NCBI GenBank assembly: GCA_029204225.1
Contig: CM055094.1
Span: 16,023,595 to 16,087,594 of the forward strand
Origin: Diphasiastrum complanatum
Taxonomy: Eukaryota; Streptophyta; Lycopodiopsida; Lycopodiales; Lycopodiaceae
Direction of reading: 5' to 3'
Length of the DNA stretch: 64,000 nucleotides
Within the stretch, counting starts at the first letter, position 1. Each line of letters opens with the position of its first letter. Below, one piece after another: positions 11,921-20,563 of the stretch. The position numbers were made by a program, and so were the translations under genes. Under the pieces are notes generated by a model, which was not told where the DNA came from, did not search any database, and saw only the letters and a program-made list of their open reading frames with translations.

Positions 11921-12994
11921 GCTTTAGTGACTAGACTACCTTAGGGGGACTCAAGAGACTGGCCCATTTGTATTACTATTTAGTATTTAGTATTCTGGTT
12001 AGTTTATAGAAATTAGGAGTTGAATTTGAACTTTGAAGTTTTGAGATTATAAACTTGAGCAGGCTGCAACGTTGTTACCATTTGGCATTTATGGATGAGT
12101 TAAAACTACATATATGATTCAAGACTCAGGTAACAAGTTTGCATCTTCGTAATGTTCAAATGTGGAATGTTTCAATTATCAATGTTGAATGTCGAATGTC
12201 GAATGGGATTTGTACTCACAGACTACGGTAAGTTGTAAGTTGTAACTCAAGAGTTAATATTTAGAAGTTAGAACTTACTACTTAGTATTGTAACTTGTTA
12301 CTTGTAAGCTATTAGAAGTTAGAACTTAGTACTATAATCTATTACTTGTTAATAGTTAAAAGTTACACAATGCACATTGTATACATTGTCATTTTCGTGA
12401 AATTCGAATCATTGAACATTTGCTAATTTACCACTAACTAACCATGCACATGGTACATTGGAATATGACATATGTAATATGTAATATGTATGATGTGACA
12501 TTAATGTTTTAAAAAAAAAACCCTAAAACTGATTCGCCGGTTCGAACCTGGAGAAGCCGATTCTTTCCCGATTCAAACACGGTTCAAAAAGGCGATTCGA
12601 AAGGTACCCTCAAACATTGATTTAATTGACCTGTAGGCTCATACTGGTCCTCATGTTGCCATTCAGAGTGATTATGACCCTCATAATCAACAACGCTATA
12701 CTCATTTTCATCTGGGCCATCGTTATATTCGTCTGCATCACCAAGCTGATATTCCTGATCATCTAGTTGACAAACATGATCCCCATCGGAATATTGTTCA
12801 TGCTCATCCGTATCATCATCACATTGCTGATCATCCTGTTGACAATCGACACCATCATCACATTCCTCCTCATCTTGTTGACAATCATCACCACCATCAT
12901 CATATCAATCCCTTTGTTTACCATACTCATAATCATTTCCATCCCATTGATCTTCATAATCGGACATATATTCATTATGAGTGTCCATGGTATA
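11921..12994. other. hAT 3' flank, then AT-rich sequence
   Basis: No gene is seen. The stretch around 12531-12601 holds a dense group of GATTCG and CGATTC copies that I take as the 3' subterminal region of the hAT element. Positions 12763-13008 consist of ATC/CATC-rich simple sequence that opens frames on both strands without meaning. Confidence 0.45.
12531..12601. repeat. GATTCG/CGATTC cluster (possible hAT subterminal repeats)
   Basis: Within 71 bases the motifs GATTCG, GGTTCG, CGATTC, CGATTC, GGTTC and CGATTCG occur in both orientations. Two other clusters of the same motif sit at 13846-13903 and 18485-18546. Clusters of short motifs near the ends are the usual transposase binding sites of hAT elements; the link here is inference. 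Confidence 0.45.
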
Positions 12995-13138
12995 TGTTGG
13001 AATATCAATCCACACTCTAGAGAGAACTATCAAACAGGGCGGATAGCTTAGTGGTAGAGCATCCCATCCAGTACGAGGGAGGTCCTGGGTTCAAATCCTA
13101 GTCTGTCCATCCATATTATGATTTATGGATTTCTAACA
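12995..13138 (+). repeat. 5' LTR of the TRIM
   Basis: A 144-bp repeat, TG...CA bounded, differing from the right copy (13254-13397) at five positions, all transitions and all inside the tRNA-like block. In this copy the B box is GGTTCAAATCC. Confidence 0.95.
13037..13109 (+). ncRNA. tRNA-like block in the left TRIM LTR
   Basis: A 73-nt segment with tRNA layout: acceptor GGGCGGA pairing with TCTGTCC, D arm GCTT/GAGC, T arm CTGGG/CCTAG around TTCAAAT, and final A. The A-box-like sequence is TAGCTTAGTGG. Three of its differences from the right copy look like decay of CpG sites, so the right copy is closer to the ancestral form. Confidence 0.7.
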
Positions 13139-13151
13139 TGGTATCAGAGCC
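13139..13151 (+). other. Primer binding site of the TRIM
   Basis: TGGTATCAGAGCC lies directly against the 5' LTR and matches the 3' end complement of plant initiator-Met tRNA. Confidence 0.93.
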
Positions 13152-13240
13152 AAGTTAGACCTAACAGTTCATGGTGTCAAAGCCATGGTTAGGTTGCCCA
13201 AGTTGTGGGGCAGTGACAGCTAGGACCCCAACCAAGTGTG

Positions 13241-13253
13241 GCTTGAGGGGGGG
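13241..13253 (+). other. Polypurine tract of the TRIM
   Basis: The G-rich run GAGGGGGGG directly precedes the 3' LTR that begins TGTTGG at 13254. Confidence 0.85.
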
Positions 13254-13397
13254 TGTTGGAATATCAATCCACACTCTAGAGAGAACTATCAAACAGGGCG
13301 GATAGCTCAATGGTAGAGCATCCCATCCGGTATGAGGGAGGTCCTGGGTTCGAATCCTAGTCTGTCCATCCATATTATGATTTATGGATTTCTAACA
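13254..13397 (+). repeat. 3' LTR of the TRIM
   Basis: A 144-bp repeat with the same length and ends as 12995-13138. The right flank is the target duplication GTATA (13398-13402). Confidence 0.95.
13296..13368 (+). ncRNA. tRNA-like block in the right TRIM LTR
   Basis: A 73-nt segment whose acceptor stem GGGCGGA/TCTGTCC pairs at all seven positions (two G-T). The D arm GCTC/GAGC and T arm CTGGG/CCTAG also close. T8, A14, GG in the D loop, TTC in the T loop and the discriminator A are in tRNA positions. A box is TAGCTCAATGG; B box is GGTTCGAATCC, a perfect consensus. The anticodon arm (TCCCA, loop TCCGGTA, TGAGG) has one C-A mismatch and a C where U33 is expected, so it is unlikely to work as a tRNA in translation. 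No TTTT terminator follows closely. I cannot assign an isotype. Confidence 0.75.
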
Positions 13398-13402
13398 GTA
13401 TA

Positions 13403-13845
13403 GTGACAGGCAGTCTGTGGGTTATGGGTCCACAAAACTGAATGAAGTGAAAAGAATTTGGAACAATTATAAATTTCACTGGTAAAATCACAAATTTGCT
13501 AGTGAAAAATTTGTTCTTCTCCATCGTCCCAAAATTCCGAGTCCTCGAAGAATGTAACCTGCAAAATTTAGGGAACAGCAATAGCTTTTGCAAAATGTCA
13601 ACTTTGTTTCATTGATCGGTTTTGGCTTTTATACCACTGCTATCATGTCAAGCTCGACGTAATAATCACTTTTGCTTTTTACTGCGTTGCAAACCGAGGT
13701 CAAACGGAGAAAATACGAAATGTGAACAAGTTAAGACAGAAGGCCCCTAATAAAAGTAATGATGACGAAAACGTTGATCACTATACTCAGTACAATGAAC
13801 TGAGCAATTTTCAATTTTGCAACCTTGAATTCCAACCATAGTTGC
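13403..13845. other. Unassigned sequence between TRIM and second hAT
   Basis: No convincing gene, repeat or RNA is seen. Confidence 0.4.
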
Positions 13846-14339
13846 AGCGAATCGCAATTCGCTGAGTTCCCGATTCGCAAATCGCGATTCGCTGCAAGAA
13901 TCGTGAAAAACTAGATTATAATAAATTTTGTCCTCATCGTGGGCAAAACTGCGCTACTAGAGGAAGCAAATTTTTTTTTTGATGAGCTATGGGTGTCAAA
14001 TCTTCGCATGTGGATAGTCGGCAGGCATCTACTCGGCGATACGGAGGTGGTGTGCACAGTGACAGGGGGATCTGAGCTTCGTGGAGAGCGAAACGATCAG
14101 TTTTCGATATTTGCTAAGTGTAGGCTTGATTTTTTGCAAGTGTTGACATTGAGCTGTAGGCAACCAAATCGAGCGTAGACCACCTTTCTTCATGCCCACA
14201 GTGATTCCTACGGTGTCAGTTTCAGCCGTTACGGCACGCCTAGCGAGATTTGAACACCACATTCCAAATGCTTGTGTATTTTTGCCAATTTCACAAATTG
14301 TCAGGTGATTTGCAGGTTTGATCTCGTGTTGATACAATG

Positions 14340-14690
14340 CCAGTGCGGGGCCGAGGCCTTTGGGCCGAGGTTGAGCTTATTGACCGGGATGTGGCTACAC
14401 ACCATGGCTCAGGGACCCGCAGATGGAAATGCTTGCATTGCGGGTCACTTCACAGGATCACTCACCAAGGTTAGGGCTCACTTGCTGCGCGTCAGAGGGC
14501 CAGATGGGCGGGCATTTGGCATATCTGATTGCCCTAGGATTTCAAATGAGGATATGCAGAGGTTTTTGTACGGGCCCGATGCTGCATCACAGGGTTCTAG
14601 ACAGGGACAGGTAGTAGGAGCAGCTACAAGCAGGCAGGCAGGCAGGGCTCACAGGCAGGCAAGCAGGGCCTACCACAGGTACAGGGCCTA
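14340..14690 (+). pseudogene. hAT N-terminal BED zinc-finger region
   Basis: One frame gives RRWKCLHCG (the two cysteines of a BED finger). A one-base shift near 14441 leads into HFTGSLTKVRAHLLRVRG and then FGISDCPRISNEDMQRF, which holds the rest of the BED domain and the start of the linker. BED fingers bind DNA in plant hAT transposases. The DUF659 and dimerisation domains expected next are not found here, although they occur in the separate copy at 8928-11920. Confidence 0.75.
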
Positions 14691-14805
14691 GTATATCATG
14701 GGCAAGGGCATGGTACAGGTGCAGGGCATAGTACATCACGGGCAGGGCATGTACAGGTGCAGGGCCTAGTACATCACGGGCAGAGCATGGTACAGGTGCA
14801 GGGCC
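14689..14805 (+). repeat. Three tandem 38-40 bp units
   Basis: Units start at 14689, 14729 and 14767 with TAGTAYATCA, and each contains GGTGCAGGGC near its end. A partial fourth unit starts at 14806. They lie in the low-complexity linker after the BED region. Confidence 0.85.
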
Positions 14806-15544
14806 TAGTACAGCACCTTTAGTTCCATCCGCAGCAGCAAGGCCTAGTTCAGAGGCACGAGCATCAGATGAGCATGTTGGTTCAGCGGCAGTGGGTCCTT
14901 CCTCTTCGGCAGCAGATGCACCACATGCTTCGGCAGGTGCTGCCAGAGAGAGTGACACACCCACAAATCAGCCATCCATTTATACAGCAGAGAGGGGTTA
15001 GGCCCAAACAGCAGACCCTTGATCGATGTGGGTGGCAGAGAGAGCAGCAGGCCTAGTGAGGAGCCAGCCATTCCTGCACGTAGGCCTAGAGGGAGACCTA
15101 GAGGTTCTGACGGGGGGGGGCTGAGTTCTTTTTTTGTAGACAAAAGTGGAGCATCACAAGCCAGGCATCATCACAGTGGGTAGGGCCATCCCAGGACGTA
15201 GGATCACAGCCACCTGACACACAGACACGACGGAGTTGACACAGGGGTGGGGGCAGCCAGATGGGGGCCAGGGGACGGGAGAGAGGCAGAGGTAGAGGTA
15301 GAGGTAGAGGCAAGGGGAGTGGGACGGTCCAAAGCCAGAGCACGCAGCAGAAAGCCAGAGCACACAGCAGAGCCAGGGCCACACTACGGCGTATGGTTCC
15401 CTCCGGTTCCGATTCATCTCCAAACCCTTGGGATCTGCAGTCAGGCACAGATTCGGATGATGCTTCCTACCATTGCAGTGTCGTGATTCAGTACTGTTCT
15501 TTGTGGTTTTAGTTCGGTAACTTCGGTTTTATGGTTTATGGTTT

Positions 15545-15700
<156 letters not shown>

Positions 15701-15822
15701 TGAAAAACAATTCTATATGGTTGAAAAATGTTTCATTTATGGTTCAGAATGATTCAGCAGGGTTTTTGTTCAGCATGGTTTTTGTTCAGTTTGTTGTGAT
15801 CTGAGAGAGAGAGAGAGAGAGA

Positions 15823-18240
15823 ATTAGAATTATATTAATGTCTGTTAAGTACCCGAGGGCACATAAGACAAGTAGAGAATACATCAAAAAAGAAGGAGCG
15901 TTGTCCATGTAGGACTTATTTCTAACAGCTAAACCAGCACTAGAAAACAGAGAGAAAAACAAAGCTTAACCTCCAGCTCTGTTGAGGGTACAATATCAGT
16001 AGCTTAACCACCAGCTACACAGAGGGAAAGAGAAAACTGAAATAAGTTAGCTAACTGGCTAAGTGGATATAAAAAACTACGTGATACGGTGAGAAGCAGG
16101 TGTTGGCCTCCGATGAAGAGCCCTGGGCCTGGAGGAGCGAAGAGGATGCTGGAGCTTTGGTCGTCGTGCTGGAATGTCTAACTCACTGTCATAAGTCTCA
16201 TCTCTATCCCTCTTCTGGAAAAAGTGCGTAATGTGGGACTGGCTATGATCCATATCAGAAACATCCAATAAAAAAGAAGATCTAAGAGTAAACATCTCTC
16301 ACAATAATAAACCAACACATCTCGCATCTGAGAAGGCAAGGAAAGAAGCAAGTGTAAGTGGAGTATCTCTGTATAAGCAATGGTACCTGCCTCTGATCTC
16401 ATAGTAGGCTGGGCATCGGAAAATAAAATGGAACTCATCCTCAATCTCCTGTAAAGAGCAGCACTGACAAATTTGTAGTGGTCGAGGTGTGTCTTTGTAT
16501 CTGCCTGTCTCAATAGCAAGCTGGTGAGAAGAGACCCTAAACTGACCAAGACGGTAACGCAGGCCGAAAGATAACGTCTGAGACAAATAACCCGGTCGAA
16601 TGGGAAGCCCGGAAACATCCAGCTGAAGAAGATGAGTGTGATAAAAATGAAGCTTGACCCGTGCTGGATTTGGGTGAGACCACACTGTGCTGATGTAAGC
16701 TCTGTAAATTTGTTGGCGGATATATGCGTGTGTCCCGTTTGGGAGATCAGATACAGATAAACCCCATCTACTCAAAAGGTCAGAAACACACTGGAACCAT
16801 GAGGACTTAGCCTGCTGACTAGCTAGAGTGTGAGAGGATGTGAAAGTTGTAGCAACATATCTGGATGAATCAAGCTCCGAGACTCTATGAATGAATGTGA
16901 TAATTTGAAATATAGCCTCGACAATCAGTGGTGGTGAGGCAAACTCTACCAGTATGATATCATGGGGAACTGACTGCTTCGCACGGATCATCCGGCTAAG
17001 CATAAGGATCTGCAAACGTGAAATATCACTCCAAGTATCTCTGGACAAGCCAGGACACCATGTCTCTGCTGAATATAGAGCCACCGGAGAGACAGTGGCA
17101 GAAAAAAGGCGACAGCGTGTATCAGGATCATGTACATAGTAAATAGAGGAAACCTCTCCATCTGGACAAGAGCAGAGTGCCCCTTGCAGAGCCTAGACAG
17201 TGCAGCTGGTCTAAAAGTGAGCAATGGACCAGTAAAAAGGACACCTAAGTAAGTATAAGAGGCTACTATCTCCAGTGGAAGCCCATCATAGTAGAACACT
17301 GTGTCTCTCATATGCTGTCGATTGGTGTTGAACACCATGACCTTAGTCTTACCAATGTTCACCATCAAACTCCATGTCTGGCAGAAAGTATATAAAGCAT
17401 CAAGGTGCTGCTAAAGCCCAGATGCAGATCTCGATAGAAGTATCACGTCATCTGCATACAGTAGAATAGGGATAATCATATCTGCTAACGAACAGCCATC
17501 TCCACCCTCCTCCTTAATAATCCGCTCAAGATCATCAATATATAGAGCAAAGAGAGTAGGGGACAAAGGACATCCCTGCTTAACTCCCACTGTACTATGA
17601 ATGTAAGAGGACCATCCATCACCATCTCGAAAACGGGCCAACACTTTCTCATACAATGTGATGATAGCAGCAATGATCTCCTGAGAAAAGCCAAGCGATG
17701 CTAAGCGCTGGAGTAAAAGGTGTCTCGGAACATAATCAAAGGCTTTGCGGAAATCCACAAAGCAACAATAAACCCTCTGCTTCCTGAACTTAGCCTCCTC
17801 AATAATGCATCTCAAGATAAATATATGGTCAGCCGTGGAGTAGCCAGCGCGAAAACCTGCCTGTCCCATAGCATGTAACCCTTCTGACTTTGCTCGTGAG
17901 CTGACAATAGACTGTAAAACGGATCCATATAGCTTAGCCATAGTATGACTGATCATAATAGTGCGGTAGTTGTCGACAATCAAAGGATCCCCGGCTTTGA
18001 GGATAGGGTGTAAAAGGTTGGTGCACCACGATGTGGGGAGACCGAAGATGACAGATTGGTTAAAGATATGGGAAATGTATGGGGCAATAATTGTGAGCAA
18101 CTGGTTTTAGGAAGTCCATACTTAGGAGGTCAACATCAGTGGCTTTTTGGGTTTGACCAATTTGGATGGCGTTTTCAACCATGGACGGGGTAAAGAGGGT
18201 GAATTCTGAAGGGCGTGGGGTATCACTGTACATACAAGGC
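15823..18240 (-). mobile_element. 5'-truncated LINE
   Basis: A non-LTR retrotransposon remnant. The minus-strand 3' end is near 15823, after a 3' untranslated region of about 250 bases, and the 5' end is lost near 18240 before any endonuclease domain. A (GA)n run adjoins each end (15803-15822 and 18251-18278). Confidence 0.82.
16077..18240 (-). pseudogene. LINE ORF2: reverse transcriptase and C-terminal zinc motif
   Basis: RT motifs in order are VYCCFVDFRKAFDYVPRHLL, KQGCPLSPTLFALYIDDLER and the catalytic LLYADDVILLS. A later frame contains CQCCSLQEIEDEFHFIFRC, the cysteine-histidine motif found near the C-terminus of plant LINE ORF2 proteins. The frame breaks near 18100, near 17410, near 17080 and at a TGA near 16297. 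The endonuclease is absent because of 5' truncation. ORF2 normally nicks DNA and primes reverse transcription on it. The exact clade is not assigned. Confidence 0.87.

Positions 18241-18250
<10 letters not shown>

Positions 18251-18278
<28 letters not shown>
18251..18278 (+). repeat. (GA)n at the 5' junction of the LINE
   Basis: Fourteen GA units follow a short imperfect run (18241-18250). Confidence 0.9.
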
Positions 18279-18280
<2 letters not shown>

Positions 18281-18546
18281 CCTACTATGAACACATTGGG
18301 CCATTCTCTCTTTTTTGTTGATTTTTTATATTGAATGTAGCTATAGCATAAACCTGGGATTTAATGCACCTAAATTGGACCATCCTGCACCGAAACAGTC
18401 GGCAAACTACACAGTAATAATGCTCTTAATCAAAGCTTTCATCTGATACCCATATTGCCCAAAACAAAATTCAAAAAAAAAAAACGATTCTGTACGATTT
18501 TGGTTTTTTTCCAAATCGCGATTCAGACCGCGATTCTGAATCGTAG

Positions 18547-19703
18547 TGCAAATATGATTTCGACATCAAACGAAGAAGATATAGGGGTTTGAAATAAAGG
18601 AACTTAGAAAGGGGCTTCTAAAAAACTACAAATTGAAATGTATAATGTTTTGTTTGAATTCCATGAAACATTTTAGTGCTCTAAAAAAATAAGCAAGAAC
18701 CGTGGAAAATTATAAAAATTTAGGGCAAACTTTTTTACGGCTGCTCCGGTGGTGCCTTTGGGTGCTCGTGATAGATTTTGAATTCCACAAAAGAAATCAA
18801 GAATATTCTCAGAATATTCCAGGGATGGACGCCACAAGCGGGCAGAGGTGCGAGGGGGGCAAAGGAGGTATCATAGGAGGCGCGAGGGGTGCGAGTTATG
18901 TCATTTTTCTTAATAGAAATTTGCTATAAATAGCAACACGAGAATAGGGCGGGAAAAAAAGAACATTCCAAAAATAGAAAGATGGACACGAAAAATCAGG
19001 CGAAAATGGACTTACTAAAAATAGAAAAAAAAATTAATAAAATAGCAAGCGCGAAAAATGGCGAGTAATGGGCTTTTCAAAAATAGTAGGCACGAAAAAT
19101 GGTGAGTAATAGGCTTTCCAGAAATAGCAGGCGCAAGTAATCGTTGACACGTGGCAAAAAAAAAATTGAAAAACTTCAAAATGAAAAATCTGAAAAAAAT
19201 TTACAAAGGGCCAAAACTTCCAAAAATAAAGAGTTGAAGTGCTTCTCTCCCAAAAATTCTACCAAAAACTAGAATTAGACCTCTTCCACAAGAATTGTCA
19301 TAACTTTGTCAATTCTCCAACAAATTGGCTAGAAATTGGCTCAGATTCAAGATAAGACAAATCTACAATCCTATAAAATTACAGTAACAAAATTTGAGCA
19401 AAAGTACAGCCAAAAATGGAGGAAAACAGACTGCAAAAACTTAACTAAAAATTGAGTGAATTCACTAAAATGGCCATAACTTGGTCATTATAGCTCCAAA
19501 TCAAGAAATCTCAGTACCTCCAAAGAGCTAAGAGAGAGAGCTACTGATCTAAAACAAGAAATTCACACAAAAAATCGGTCAAAAATTGAATCAAAACATG
19601 CTGGAAATTAAAAAACAAGAAAACTAGTAGAGAAAACTCTACCAAACTAGAAGAAAACCACCAAATCTGATGGCGAAAGGATCTAATGCTCTGATACCAA
19701 AAT
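18547..19703. other. AT-rich, non-coding; leader of an LTR element at its right end
   Basis: No gene is seen. The sequence is A-rich with short repeated phrases such as AAAAATAG and GGCTTTCCAGAAATAG near 19000-19130. At 19687-19699 the minus strand reads TGGTATCAGAGCA, a primer binding site facing left from the LTR at 19704. Confidence 0.5.
19687..19699 (-). other. Primer binding site on the outer side of an LTR
   Basis: Minus-strand TGGTATCAGAGCA lies four bases from the end of the LTR 19704-20563. For the element to the right this LTR is the 3' one, so a PBS here implies a second internal region to the left. Confidence 0.75.
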
Positions 19704-20563
19704 TGTCATGTGCCAACCTTAGCATTAAAACATCTAATCCCTTCATAAACATCAAATTACGATGGAAATGCAAGAAATCAAGAAAACTAGTGAAAAAATC
19801 AAGAAGATAGATTAAGATAGCAAAACTTCACCAAATTAGGCAAAGTAAGCATCCATTATTGATGAATGGAGATCATTCAAAGGATAGGGCCTGTTGCTAG
19901 AGCATGATCAAAGCTCTCATGTGGTTGTAGGCACATGAACCACCATTACATTCAAGAAAGCTCTCAAAGAGAATCTTCAAGAAACAATAGAACACACGAG
20001 AGTTCAAAATTAGACAAATCAATAATAGCCTCCAAATTTAGCACGACCTCAGCTATTTATAGTGGTCATTTGTGCCTCTACTATAAGTTTGGGGCCTTAT
20101 TTAGCTAAATTGGGCCTTACAACCATTATTACAATTCCGCTAGCTTTAATAATAACGAGGTTGTTCGAGCCACTTTATTAATTGTCCTATTGACTAGTTC
20201 TAATCTAATTTAGCTCCATGGCTATATTTGGAAATTTATTAGTAAGCTCATGGGCTAATTACATGCAGCACAGGACAATACCACTGCTAGAACCATCAAC
20301 CACCTCCTACTCCTAGCTAGCTCACATCCTGGCTTTGCACAAGCGCTCACCATCCACCTTCTCCTAGGTAGATAGAATGAATGGTTGATGAGACTTCCTC
20401 TCCTTGTATACCTCCAAGGTAGGAGTCTCCAAGCCAAGCGCACATCCTAGGTCATGACAAGTGGCATCCATGTAGGTCCACGAGTCACCGGTCAAGTCAG
20501 CAGGCCCAGTCGACGCTTGGTTCCAAGTTGGGGTTTGGGACCCAAGGGATTGGGTCCCTAACA
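19704..20563 (-). repeat. LTR shared by two Ty3/Gypsy internal regions
   Basis: In minus sense the LTR begins TGTTAGGGACCC at 20563 and ends GGCACATGACA at 19704 (860 bp, TG...CA). On its right is a polypurine tract GGAAGGGGAGGTAA (20564-20577); on its left a PBS. The second copy of this LTR is not in evidence within the window, so the limits rest on these signals and not on a repeat comparison. Confidence 0.7.

Larger units (their letters stand above)
12995..13397 (+). mobile_element. Complete TRIM element with a tRNA-like block in each LTR
   Basis: Two 144-bp LTRs (TGTTGG...TAACA) enclose 115 bp of non-coding sequence, and GTATA is duplicated on both sides (12990-12994, 13398-13402). The interior starts with TGGTATCAGAGCC, a perfect initiator-Met PBS, directly against the 5' LTR. 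It ends in a G-rich PPT (CTTGAGGGGGGG) directly against the 3' LTR. There is no room for a protein, so the element depends on another element's enzymes. This is the architecture of terminal-repeat retrotransposons in miniature. Each LTR contains a 73-nt block that folds as a tRNA with Pol III A and B boxes. Confidence 0.93.

Noticed and set aside
12763-13051. Overlapping frames rich in Met, Ile and Asn on both strands
   Set aside because: They come from ATC/CATC simple sequence and read through the TRIM boundary.
13037-13368. Two ordinary tRNA genes
   Set aside because: The blocks lie inside two equal-length repeats with PBS, PPT and a perfect target duplication, and the anticodon arm is poor. 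They are best read as parts of LTRs, not as independent tRNA genes.
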